The notes: generated by a model from the sequence alone, not told the origin. A DNA stretch of 64,000 nucleotides from Rikenella sp031551865 (GCA_031551865.1 JAVBMY010000012.1:13801-77800), one strand, 5' to 3'. Numbered from the stretch's first letter, positions 1 through 7,894 are shown. Numbers and translations: made by a program.

Positions 1-402
1 TTCGATGATCCGCGGCAGGTAGTCGCGGCGGAACGCATCGCTGAACTCGAAATAATGCTCCGTCGAAAGGCATTCCGGGTACTCGCAGCGTGGGATAATA
101 AAGCGGTATCCGCCCTGGATCTCCTGCTCCTCGGGATCCCAGACGATCATCTGAGTGTAGCCCTGCGGATGGGTGTCCATCTCGTCGATGTCCACGGGGA
201 GTCCCGTTCCGCCGCCGGCATCGCGGAAGGCCACCTCGCGCAGGCGCCCTACTTCGCGCATCAGCGCGGGGGCCTCCGCAGCGTGGAACACATAGAGCAG
301 GTTGCCCGCCTTGTTGGTCTTGCGCCACAGCTTCGCGGGCGTGAGTTCGGCCAACAATTCGCAGCGCGGCACGGGATCAATGATAGGTTGCATTTTCGAC
401 AT
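1..402 (-). CDS. glsB: GlsB/OlsB-like N-acyltransferase (partial, 3' end outside the window)
   Basis: The first 134 codons are present and the C-terminus lies off the window. The reading begins MSKMQPIIDPVPRCEL, contains NLLYVFHAAEAPALMREVG and EVAFRDAGGGTG, then DEMDTHPQGYTQMIVWD and GGYRFI. This is the N-terminal half of the GNAT-fold, hemolysin-like lipid N-acyltransferase family that includes OlsB (ornithine lipids) and Bacteroides GlsB (glycine lipids). These enzymes transfer a 3-hydroxyacyl chain to the amino group of an amino acid. The divergent PlsC-like gene at 842 would supply the second, O-linked chain. Start 402 is chosen because a TATATTTG promoter box ends 8 nt upstream; a second ATG lies at 393. 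The substrate (glycine rather than ornithine) is inferred from the Bacteroides pair, not seen in the sequence. Confidence 0.75.
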   Translation of the reverse strand, partial: MSKMQPIIDPVPRCELLAELTPAKLWRKTNKAGNLLYVFHAAEAPALMREVGRLREVAFRDAGGGTGLPVDIDEMDTHPQGYTQMIVWDPEEQEIQGGYRFIIPRCEYPECLSTEHYFEFSDAFRRDYLPRIIE

Positions 403-410
403 AACGTCTA

Positions 411-418
411 CAAATATA
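411..418 (-). promoter_or_regulatory. -7 promoter box TATATTTG for glsB
   Basis: On the minus strand this reads TATATTTG, matching the Bacteroidetes TAnnTTTG box. It ends only 8 nt before the start codon at 402, so the transcript should have almost no leader. Confidence 0.6.
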
Positions 419-540
419 CCCTTTTTCAGGGATATTCCCTCCCTCGGGACGAGCAAGCCGCCGCAGGATACCCACGGGCCGATACAAGTTCGCAGCCAGC
501 GAAGGGGTAACCTCGGAGCCGAAGGCGGCAAATTCATATA

Positions 541-726
541 CTTATCCGCAATAATGCACCCTGCCTCTTATTCTTTGCTTTCAGGAGTTGTGGATTTACC
601 CGGGTCGCGCGAGGCGATCCCGGCAGTCCGCCGCCGCCCCATGCGGCGGGCTGTAATACCCTCCTGCGGTTCGTTTCCGCCCGCCGCCTACGGCGGATAA
701 CAAAGGAGGGTATCATAGCGGATAAG
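541..726 (+). repeat. MITE-like element, copy 1 (terminal inverted repeats)
   Basis: A 186-bp element begins CTTATCCGCAATAATGCACC and ends TATCATAGCGGATAAG. The end is the imperfect reverse complement of the beginning, giving terminal inverted repeats of about 20 bp. The core holds ACCCGGGTCGCG (598-609) and a GC-rich foldback around 630-655. A second copy lies in inverted orientation at 62476-62658 and matches both ends and the core. There is no coding capacity and no clear target-site duplication. It occupies most of the 439-bp gap between the divergent glsB and glsA; the remainder shows no gene. Confidence 0.7.
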
Positions 727-826
727 CGTATAGATCCGGCCCTTCACCCAAAGTGGCTGCCCTCTGACGGCCTTCCCAAAGCCGATGAATAAAACTACTG
801 CCCGGAGGGCCATGCCCGGATTTTTA

Positions 827-834
827 TATCTTTG
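827..834 (+). promoter_or_regulatory. -7 promoter box TATCTTTG for glsA
   Basis: This is an exact TAnnTTTG match ending 7 nt before ATG 842. It argues against the longer in-frame start at 785, which lies upstream of the box, and it predicts a leaderless or nearly leaderless mRNA. Confidence 0.65.
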
Positions 835-841
835 TGACCGT

Positions 842-1687
842 ATGGACCCAGTAGACCTGACCAAAGTATTGGCGAGCAAATCGCCGCGGCTCGCACACCG
901 CACCCCCCGTTTCGTGATCCGGTGGCTCGAACGCCTGGTGCACCTGCCTCAGATCAACGAAGTGCTGACCACCTACGGCGACCAGCCTCCCATGGAGTTT
1001 ATCCGCTCGACCCTCGGTTACATCGGGTTGAGTTACACTGTGCACGGGGCCGAAAATATCCCCGCCGGAGGGCGCGCGATCTTTGCGTCGAACCACCCGC
1101 TGGGCGGTCTCGACGGCATGGCGCTCGCACTCGGCGTCCACGAGTCGCTCGAAGCGCAGGGCGTCCGGTCGCCCGAGGTCAAAGTGATCGTCAACGACCT
1201 GCTGATGAACCTGCGGCCCCTGGAGCCGATCTTCGTGCCCGTGAATAAGCACGGCGGCCAGAAAGCCGACTATGCCCGGCAAATGGCGGTCCTCTACGAG
1301 AGCGACGCCGCCATCATCACCTTTCCGGCCGGCCTGTGTTCGCGGCTCACCAAAGGCGAGATCACCGACCCGCCTTGGCACCGCAACTTCGCCGCCAAGG
1401 CCTGGGCCACCGGGCGCCCGGTGGTTCCGGTGTTCGTGAGCGGGCGCAACTCGATGCGCTTCTACCGGCTGGCCCGCTGGCGCAAACGGCTCGGCATCAG
1501 GGCCAACCTCGAAATGATCACTCTGCCCCGCGAAATGTTCGCCCAGAAAGACAAACACCTCGACATCTGTTTCGGCCGGCCCGTCGAGATCACCAACGAA
1601 CACCCGCCCCGCTGGTGGGCCTCCGGGATCCGCAAACAGGCCTACGCTCTCGACCCGGCGGCGGGTTCGGGAAAAACGAAGAAATAA
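842..1687 (+). CDS. glsA: GlsA-like 1-acyl-glycerol-3-phosphate-type O-acyltransferase
   Basis: A 281-aa membrane-associated acyltransferase of the PlsC/LPLAT fold. The active-site block SNHPLGGLDG is at about residues 83-92 (His85, Asp91), and the acyl-acceptor block FPAGLCSRL lies further on. NHPLGGLDG is typical of the Bacteroidetes enzymes paired with GlsB, which add the ester-linked fatty acid to N-acyl glycine. The start at 842 (MDPVDLTKVL) is preferred over 785 because a TATCTTTG box lies between the two. The gene is divergent from glsB; in Bacteroides thetaiotaomicron the two are described as adjacent (from memory). It could instead be a general phospholipid acyltransferase, but the glsB neighbour favours glycine or serinolipid synthesis. 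Confidence 0.75.
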   Translation: MDPVDLTKVLASKSPRLAHRTPRFVIRWLERLVHLPQINEVLTTYGDQPPMEFIRSTLGYIGLSYTVHGAENIPAGGRAIFASNHPLGGLDGMALALGVHESLEAQGVRSPEVKVIVNDLLMNLRPLEPIFVPVNKHGGQKADYARQMAVLYESDAAIITFPAGLCSRLTKGEITDPPWHRNFAAKAWATGRPVVPVFVSGRNSMRFYRLARWRKRLGIRANLEMITLPREMFAQKDKHLDICFGRPVEITNEHPPRWWASGIRKQAYALDPAAGSGKTKK

Positions 1688-1701
1688 CCAAGGATATAAC
1701 C

Positions 1702-2622
1702 ATGAATTGCAAATGGCTATTGCCGGTGTGTGCGTTCTTCCTGTCCACCACCGTTGCATTCTCGCAGGAAACGCGGCCCGAAAAACAGGACTTCGTATAT
1801 AAAACGGTCGATGGGCATGACATTTTGGCCACAATCTACCTGCCCGAATCGGCAGAAAAGGTTCCCGTCGTGGTCTATTTCCACGGAGGCGGGTTCATCT
1901 TCGGTAACCGCGAACAAGGGCTGGAAAACGTCCTTCGGGAGAAATTGCTGGCCTCCGATATTGCTGTGGTGTCGGCGGATTACCGGCTGGCGCCGGAAAC
2001 CTATCTCGACGACATACTCCGGGACACCCGAGATGCGGTGGCCTGGATAAAAGCCAACGGGAGCAGCAGGTTTAACATCGACACCAGCAGGATTGCCGTG
2101 GCGGGCGGCTCGGCGGGCGGATACCTGGCGATTGCCAGCGGATTCGATGCCCGGTCTGCCCCCGATGCGATCGTGGCCATTTCCGCGCCCACCGGATTTT
2201 CGACCGAAGGCCTCCGACCGGCGGGGGACCCGGCGTTATTGGAGTCCGTCAAACAAGGCCCGGTCGTCTCGTACGGCGATTACGGCAGCCGGATGGAGTT
2301 GTGGCGCGGCCTTTTGAAAAACGATTTGGGGATGTACGGAGTTTTCGGCTTCGACCCCGTGGCAGCCCCCCGGAAGCTGGAGCGGTACACTCTGACGCAT
2401 AATATCCAACCGGGGTATCCTCCCGTGCTGATCGTCCATGCGAAAAACGACCGCCTGGTGCGGGCAGACGATGCGCGGGCGTTTTATACTTTTTTGCAGG
2501 AAAAGGGAATAGCCTCGGAACTCTATTGGGTGGAAAACGGACACGACTCGGAGTTAATCCGTCAGCATCCCGAGGCGGTGGATGAGATCGTCGCTTTCCT
2601 GAGCAGGCAATTCAACCGATGA
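1702..2622 (+). CDS. secreted alpha/beta hydrolase (esterase/lipase, HSL-like)
   Basis: A 306-aa protein with an N-terminal signal peptide (about residues 1-21, ending AFSQ) and an alpha/beta hydrolase-3 fold. The oxyanion-hole motif HGGGF is at 61-65. The nucleophile is Ser137 in GGSAGG (135-140). The likely acid is Asp250 (HAKNDRLV) and the general base His281 (ENGHDSE). This set is characteristic of the hormone-sensitive-lipase/carboxylesterase group acting on short-chain esters, here probably in the periplasm. It starts 14 bp after glsA and probably shares its transcript, which might hint at work on lipid or acyl products, though the substrate cannot be read from the sequence. The longer in-frame start at 1336 lies inside glsA and is rejected. 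Confidence 0.8.
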   Translation: MNCKWLLPVCAFFLSTTVAFSQETRPEKQDFVYKTVDGHDILATIYLPESAEKVPVVVYFHGGGFIFGNREQGLENVLREKLLASDIAVVSADYRLAPETYLDDILRDTRDAVAWIKANGSSRFNIDTSRIAVAGGSAGGYLAIASGFDARSAPDAIVAISAPTGFSTEGLRPAGDPALLESVKQGPVVSYGDYGSRMELWRGLLKNDLGMYGVFGFDPVAAPRKLERYTLTHNIQPGYPPVLIVHAKNDRLVRADDARAFYTFLQEKGIASELYWVENGHDSELIRQHPEAVDEIVAFLSRQFNR

Positions 2623-2673
2623 ATTGTATAACACGACAAAACCGGACAATGGGCTGACCCCGGAAGCCTACGC

Positions 2674-2950
2674 TGAGAAAAGAGCGGCCACCCCCACGAG
2701 GCGGCTTTGCCGCCTGGGGTGGCCGCGGCATAAACTTCGCAATCTTCGCGGATGAAAGAAGCGCCACCCTCCGCCCCTTCAGGGCGGGCTCCCTCCTTCG
2801 CTACGGATGCCCTTGAGGCATCCTGCGCTCAGTCGATACGGCCCCGGAGCCTGCCCTGGGCGAAGCCGAACGCGGGGGCCGTTGAGCTGCTCACTCTGCG
2901 CCCGCGGCCGCAAAGTTCGGAGAAATTCGGCCGCCTGACGGCGGCCTCCC
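2674..2950 (+). repeat. mosaic hairpin repeat array upstream of rsmH
   Basis: This fills most of the 338-bp gap before rsmH. First is a hairpin with arms GCGGCCA.. (from 2684) and TGGGGTGGCCGC (2715-2726). Next is the linker GGCCGCGGCATAAAC (2721-2735) with TCTTCGCGGATGAAAG. A GC hairpin (about 2762-2790) follows, then hairpin GGATGCC/GGCATCC (2805-2811 with 2817-2823), then CTCAGTCGATACGGCCCC (2828-2845). The same modules recur at 11.7, 25.3, 44.3 and 55.4 kb. No gene is visible. Confidence 0.75.
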
Positions 2951-2960
2951 CTTAAAAACC

Positions 2961-3863
2961 ATGACCGACGACTACCACATACCCGTATTGCTTGAGCGCA
3001 GCGTCGACGGGCTCGGCATGCAGCCCGGCGGCACTTACGTCGACGTCACTTTCGGCGGCGGCGGACACTCGCGCGAGATCTTGCGGCGGCTCGGCCGTAA
3101 CGGACGGCTCATCTCGCTCGACCAGGACGCCGACGCGCTGGCCAACGCCCCGCAAGACAAGCGGCTGACCCTCGTGCACGGCAACTTCAGGTTCCTGCGC
3201 GGCTACGTGCGCGCCGCCGGTTGCGAACAGGCCGACGGCATTTTGGCCGACCTCGGCGTGTCGTCGCACCACTTCGACACCGCCGGACGCGGTTTCTCGT
3301 TCCGGTTCGAGGGGCCCCTCGACATGCGCATGAACCAGCGCGGAGGCCCCACCGCCGCCGACATCGTGAACAACTACGAGCCCCAGGCACTGGCCACCCT
3401 CTTCGGCCGCTACGGCGAACTCGACAAGCCCTTCCGCATCGCCAACGCTATCGAGAAAGCCCGCCTCGAACACCCCATCCGCACCATCGAAGAACTGCTG
3501 GCCGCCGTGGAGCATTGCACGCCCCGGGGCGCCGAGTCGAAATTCCGCGCCAAGCTGTTCCAGGCCCTGCGCATCGAAGTGAACGGCGAAATGACCGCCC
3601 TCGAAATGATGCTTTCGCAAGCCATCCGGCTGCTTAAACCCGGCGGGCGGCTGTCGGTAATCACCTACCACTCGCTCGAAGACCGCATGGTCAAAAACTT
3701 CATCCGCAGCGGCAACGCCGCCGGGAACATAGAGAAAGACTTCTTCGGCAACGCCAGTGCCCCGCTCAGAGCCATCGGCAAAGCCGGAGAACCCACCGCC
3801 GCCGAGATCGCCGACAACCCCCGGGCCCGGAGCGCCCGGCTGCGGGTGGCCGAGAAACTATAG
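2961..3863 (+). CDS. rsmH: 16S rRNA (cytosine1402-N4)-methyltransferase RsmH (MraW)
   Basis: A 300-aa SAM-dependent methyltransferase that modifies C1402 of 16S rRNA in the small-subunit P site. The family opening HIPVLLERSVDGL (6-18) is followed by the SAM-binding loop YVDVTFGGGGHSREIL (26-41). Later blocks GILADLGVSSHHFD, LDMRMNQ, RTIEELLAAVE and SVITYHSLEDRMVKNF are all diagnostic. Length is normal. It is the first gene of the division/cell-wall cluster here. No mraZ, the usual upstream partner, is present; the upstream gap holds only repeats. A non-coding gap of 136 bp separates it from ftsL. Confidence 0.95.
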   Translation: MTDDYHIPVLLERSVDGLGMQPGGTYVDVTFGGGGHSREILRRLGRNGRLISLDQDADALANAPQDKRLTLVHGNFRFLRGYVRAAGCEQADGILADLGVSSHHFDTAGRGFSFRFEGPLDMRMNQRGGPTAADIVNNYEPQALATLFGRYGELDKPFRIANAIEKARLEHPIRTIEELLAAVEHCTPRGAESKFRAKLFQALRIEVNGEMTALEMMLSQAIRLLKPGGRLSVITYHSLEDRMVKNFIRSGNAAGNIEKDFFGNASAPLRAIGKAGEPTAAEIADNPRARSARLRVAEKL

Positions 3864-3999
3864 CAACAGCGGCGCCTGACTGACGAGCGATAAAGGCAGG
3901 CAGGCTGCCGAAAGAACCCGGGAGTGCGCAAACGCACCCGCCCGGCGGGCAGGCCGCTCCCAAACTCCCGGCTGCAGCACGACATTCCACATCCCGACC

Positions 4000-4632
4000 A
4001 TGCGCAACAAACACCGACATACCCCGTTCGAAACCGACGATTTCCTCGAAGAGACTGCTACAGGCCGTGAGTCCGGAGACGCCCGTTACGCGACCGGAAA
4101 AGAAGCCGGGCCATGGGCAGCGTCCGGCGACTACCCGGCCGAAGATGAGACCTACGCCCCCGAAGCCTACGACGACCCCTTCACCCTGCCCCGCCCCGGG
4201 GGTCCCCGGCGCCCGCGCCGCAAAATGAACATCGGGCAATTCTTCACCGGCAGCGTCATCGAGCGCAAAGGCTTCACCCGCCTGCTACCCGTGGTGGTAT
4301 TTGTGGTTGTACTGATGCTGCTCTACATCGGCAACGGTTTCCGGGTGCAGGAAAAACACAGCCGCATCGACCAGCTCGACAACGAACTGAAGCGCCTCAA
4401 AACCCTCTCGGCCACCACCACCGCCGCCCGCATGAGCCTCACGCGGCAGGGGCGGATCGAAGAGCTCATCCGACAGCGCAACATCCCGCTCACTTTCGGC
4501 AAAAACCCCGTCCACATCATCGACCCACGGCCACCCGGGCTGGCCCCCTCGTCCGCTACCCCACAACCGCCCGTTTCAAACCCGGCCCCCGACGAATCCG
4601 GGACCAACACCGGCGCCGATATCCATGAATAG
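4000..4632 (+). CDS. ftsL: FtsL-like divisome protein
   Basis: A 210-aa bitopic protein. An unusually long, charged, Pro-rich cytoplasmic N-terminus (1-90) precedes a single membrane segment (about 95-111, LLPVVVFVVVLMLLYIG). A short periplasmic coiled coil (about 118-140, heptad-like leucines) follows, then EELIRQRNIPLTF and a low-complexity Pro/Ser tail. Topology, size of the folded part and position directly after rsmH identify it as FtsL, which bridges FtsQ/DivIB and the septal synthase FtsW-FtsI. Sequence identity of FtsL is low between phyla, so the call rests mainly on architecture and synteny. Its last 8 nt overlap the radical SAM gene. The ~90-residue N-terminal extension is longer than in Proteobacteria. 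Confidence 0.8.
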   Translation: MRNKHRHTPFETDDFLEETATGRESGDARYATGKEAGPWAASGDYPAEDETYAPEAYDDPFTLPRPGGPRRPRRKMNIGQFFTGSVIERKGFTRLLPVVVFVVVLMLLYIGNGFRVQEKHSRIDQLDNELKRLKTLSATTTAARMSLTRQGRIEELIRQRNIPLTFGKNPVHIIDPRPPGLAPSSATPQPPVSNPAPDESGTNTGADIHE

Positions 4633-5602
4633 CCCGGCGACATACCCGTGGGGCGACGGGCGGCGCTACAACAGCTACTCGCGCCACTTCCGCGAACTGT
4701 TCGGGACCCGCCTGCAAAAAGTCGCCGTCGACGCCGGATTCACCTGTCCCAACCGCGACGGCACCGTCGGCACCGGAGGCTGCACCTTCTGCAACAACGC
4801 CGCCTTCACCCCCTCGTACTGCGCGGCGGCGCTGAGCGTCGGAGAGCAGATCGAGACCGGGATCGCTTTCCACGCCCGCCGCTACCGCAAAGCCGGAGGC
4901 TATCTGGTCTACTTCCAGAGTTTTTCGAACACCCATAAACCTTTGGCCGAATTGCGCGTCATATACGACGAAGCGGCCGCCCATCCCGACGTGCGCGGCA
5001 TCGTGGTCGGCACCCGCCCCGACTGCGTCGACGCCGCGAAACTCGACTATTTCGCCACGCTCGCTGCCCGCAGCGGGCGCCACATTGTGCTGGAATACGG
5101 CATCGAATCGGTCTACGACGACACCCTGCGCGCCATTAACCGCGGACACGACTTCGCCGCAGCGGAGCGGGCCGTTGCGATGACCGCCGAGCGCGGCCTC
5201 CCGTGCGGTGCCCACTTCATCGTGGGACTACCCGGTGAAACCGACGAGATGATCCGCGCCTCGGCCACGGCGATCAACGCCTTACCGCTCGACAGCGTGA
5301 AATTCCACCAGTTGCAGATCCACCGCGGCACAGCCATGGCCGCCAGTTTCGCCGCCGATCCGTCGCGATACCGTTTTTTCGGGTTGTCAGCATACCTCGA
5401 CCTGATGGCCGACCTGCTCGAACGGCTGCGGCCCACGCTGATCGTCGAGCGATTCGCAGGCGAGGCCCCGCCGCGCTTCCTGGCCGAAGGAAGCGGCAAC
5501 ACCTGGCACGGCGTGCGCAACGAACGCTTCGTGCAACTGCTCGAACAGCGCCTCGAAGCGCGCGACGCCTGGCAGGGGCGGCTGGTGCCACAGGGCTACT
5601 GA
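4625..5602 (+). CDS. radical SAM protein, YhcC/YtqA (TIGR01212) family
   Basis: A 325-aa radical SAM enzyme. The [4Fe-4S]-binding cysteines sit in FTCPNRDGTVGTGGCTFC (Cys41, Cys53, Cys56); the long gap after the first Cys is typical of the YhcC/YtqA subfamily rather than the classical CxxxCxxC. Further family blocks are YFQSFSNTH, GTRPDC, EYGIES, HFIVGLPGE and KFHQLQIHRGT. The start codon overlaps the end of ftsL by 8 nt, so the two are probably translationally coupled. It has no known role in division; members are thought to modify tRNA or another nucleic acid, but the substrate is not established. Confidence 0.85.
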   Translation: MNSPATYPWGDGRRYNSYSRHFRELFGTRLQKVAVDAGFTCPNRDGTVGTGGCTFCNNAAFTPSYCAAALSVGEQIETGIAFHARRYRKAGGYLVYFQSFSNTHKPLAELRVIYDEAAAHPDVRGIVVGTRPDCVDAAKLDYFATLAARSGRHIVLEYGIESVYDDTLRAINRGHDFAAAERAVAMTAERGLPCGAHFIVGLPGETDEMIRASATAINALPLDSVKFHQLQIHRGTAMAASFAADPSRYRFFGLSAYLDLMADLLERLRPTLIVERFAGEAPPRFLAEGSGNTWHGVRNERFVQLLEQRLEARDAWQGRLVPQGY

Positions 5603-5609
5603 GAAAAAT

Positions 5610-5815
5610 CGGGGCTCCCCACCCCGCGAGCGGGCTTCGCCGCCGGGAAAACCCGATGGACTAAAGCGGCCCGCGCCAGCCACCGAAGCGCGCCATCGCG
5701 CGTTTGGTGCGGATCGCGGAGTTTATCCTGAGCAACCTGCGCGGCAGGCGCCCGAAGGACTCGCTACACTGTGCCGACACAGAGAAAGGCAGGCCTGCTC
5801 CGCAGGCCGCCCCGC
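5610..5815 (+). repeat. degenerate mosaic repeats between the radical SAM and TPR genes
   Basis: The 288-bp gap contains a GAGAAAAATCGGG module with a short GC foldback (5612-5660). It also has a partial GGAGTTTATCCTGAGC sequence near 5718 (compare 50221 and 53730) and a GAGAAAGGCAGGCCTGC module around 5780-5800 shared with the 9.7, 14.9 and 17.7 kb arrays. No gene is visible. Confidence 0.5.
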
Positions 5816-5877
5816 CATACAAAGCCGCCACCCGGCAAACGCAGCCCTGCCCCCCCCAACAACCCACCGAAAATCCC

Positions 5878-5885
5878 TATCTTTG
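5878..5885 (+). promoter_or_regulatory. -7 promoter box TATCTTTG for the TPR gene
   Basis: Exact TAnnTTTG match, 5 nt before ATG 5891, predicting a leaderless mRNA. It rules out the in-frame upstream start at 5771. Confidence 0.65.
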
Positions 5886-5890
5886 ACCCG

Positions 5891-7894
5891 ATGAAAAAAC
5901 TACTGGCGACCCTCCTGTTCGGCATCACCCTGGTGACCGGCCTTGCCGAAAGCGCCCGGGCGCAGCTCAACAAACCCTATTTCTTCTACCTCGGCCGCGA
6001 ATACATCATCGCCGGCCGCTACCGCGAAGCCATCGATGCCCTGAACATGCTCCTGCGTACCGAAACCAAAGAGTACGAAGGCTACTTCCTGCGCGGCGTC
6101 GCCAAATACAACCTCGACGACCTGCTCGGCGCCGAGGCCGATTTCACGCGCGCCGTCGAAGAGAACCCCGTCTACACGCTCGCCTACCAATACCGCGCCA
6201 TCACCCGCTCGCGGATGGGCAACTACGAAGAAGGGCTGCAAGACTACAACGCCGCCCTCGAACTGCGTCCCTCATTGTCGCCCGTCTATTTCAGCCGGGG
6301 GGTGACCTACTTCCTCAACCAGCAATTCGAAGCCGCCGCCGCCGACTTCACCCAATACCTCAAGAATGAGCCCACCGACGTCAACGCCCTCACCAACCGC
6401 GGCACCTGCTACCTCTACCTCAAAGACACCGTGCGGGCCTACGCCGACTTCAACCGCGCCGTGGCCGTCAACCCCCGCAACGCCGAAGGCTACTTCCGCC
6501 GCGGCATCCTCGAAGTGTCGCAGCACAACTACGACCAGGGCATCGCCGACCTCGACCGCGCCGCCCAGCTCAACGACCGGTGGAGCCCCGTATTCTTCTA
6601 CCGCGCCCGCGCCAAAGCCGCACAAAACAAAGTCATCGAAGCCCTCGCCGACATGAACCGCGCCATCGATTGCGACACCACCAACTCCGTGGCCTACTTC
6701 AACCGCGCCCTGCTGCTCGGCGAGATCGGCGACTACTCGGGCGCCATCGCCGACTACGACCGCGTAGCCCTCTACAACCCCGGCAACGTGCTCGTCGTCT
6801 TCAACCGCGCTTCGGTCAAGGCCCGTATCGGCGACCTGCGCGGCGCCATCGCCGACTACACGCGCGCCATCGAACTCTACCCCGACTTCGCGAACGCCTA
6901 CCTGCGCCGTGCCGACCTCAAAGCCCAACTGCGCGACACGCGCGGCGCCGAAACCGACCGCCGCACCGCCAAAACCAAGATCGAGGCCTACCGCAACCAA
7001 CTGGCCGACCGCTCGTTCTCGGAGTTCGCCGACACCAGCCGCCAGATGAACCAGATGCTCTCGTTCGACGCCGATTTCGGCGACAATCCCCTGCAAGCCA
7101 TGACCAGCGACGCCCGCCGCGACGCCCGCCTGCTCCCCTTGTTCCGGGTAACCATCGTGCCGCAGGACACCGTCGCCCTATATACCCAGCGCAACTATTA
7201 CAACGAGCGCCAGGTCCGGCTCCTCGGGTCGCTTGCCGGGCCCGCAGGCTACACCTTCGCCCTCGGGACCCCGGCTTCCGGTTCGGTGCCCACCGACAGC
7301 ATCGCCGCGTGGGACACCGCCAACGACAAGCCCGAGACCTGGGAAGCCTATTTCCGCAAAGGGCTGACCCAAAGCGCCCTGACCCAGTACACCTCGGCGA
7401 TGAGCTACTACACCCGCTCGCTGCACGAAAAGGGCGACAACCCCTACACCTACCTCAACCGCGCTGTGACGCAAGCCGAGATGATCGAATTCATCTCGTC
7501 GCTCGCCGGTAAATCGGCCCTGCAGACCATCGCCATCGGCGAAAACAATGACCCCGCCGCCCGCCTGCTGCAAGGCGAATCGCGCCCCACCTACGACTAC
7601 AGCGAAGCGATCCGCGACCTGCGCCGCGCCGCCGACCTGATGCCCGAACTGCCCTACGTATACTACAACCTGGCCAACCTCTACTGCCTGAGCGGCGACC
7701 TGCCGGGGGCCATCGACCTCTACACGCAGGCCATCGAGCGCTGGCCCGAATTCGCCGAAGCCTACTACAACCGGGGCCTGGTGCAGATCTTCCTGCGCGA
7801 CGTGCAGAAAGGCTGCATGGACATCAGCAAAGCCGGCGAGCTCGGCCTGCAGGACGCCTACCGCACCCTGCGCGTCTACTGCATCAAGAAATAA
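5891..7894 (+). CDS. large secreted tetratricopeptide-repeat protein
   Basis: A 667-aa protein with a signal peptide (about 1-25, ending ARAQ). It then has roughly nine consecutive 34-residue TPR units (about 30-375) of the form A..YNRA....G....A..D..RAI...P. A non-TPR middle with many Asp/Thr/Arg follows (about 380-510), then three or four more TPRs to the C-terminus. TPRs form a superhelical scaffold for protein binding, so this is probably a periplasmic or outer-membrane-attached adaptor. No catalytic motif is visible. It has its own promoter and is followed by a terminator-like hairpin, so it is a single-gene unit inserted in the dcw cluster. The specific partner is unknown. Confidence 0.8.
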   Translation: MKKLLATLLFGITLVTGLAESARAQLNKPYFFYLGREYIIAGRYREAIDALNMLLRTETKEYEGYFLRGVAKYNLDDLLGAEADFTRAVEENPVYTLAYQYRAITRSRMGNYEEGLQDYNAALELRPSLSPVYFSRGVTYFLNQQFEAAAADFTQYLKNEPTDVNALTNRGTCYLYLKDTVRAYADFNRAVAVNPRNAEGYFRRGILEVSQHNYDQGIADLDRAAQLNDRWSPVFFYRARAKAAQNKVIEALADMNRAIDCDTTNSVAYFNRALLLGEIGDYSGAIADYDRVALYNPGNVLVVFNRASVKARIGDLRGAIADYTRAIELYPDFANAYLRRADLKAQLRDTRGAETDRRTAKTKIEAYRNQLADRSFSEFADTSRQMNQMLSFDADFGDNPLQAMTSDARRDARLLPLFRVTIVPQDTVALYTQRNYYNERQVRLLGSLAGPAGYTFALGTPASGSVPTDSIAAWDTANDKPETWEAYFRKGLTQSALTQYTSAMSYYTRSLHEKGDNPYTYLNRAVTQAEMIEFISSLAGKSALQTIAIGENNDPAARLLQGESRPTYDYSEAIRDLRRAADLMPELPYVYYNLANLYCLSGDLPGAIDLYTQAIERWPEFAEAYYNRGLVQIFLRDVQKGCMDISKAGELGLQDAYRTLRVYCIKK

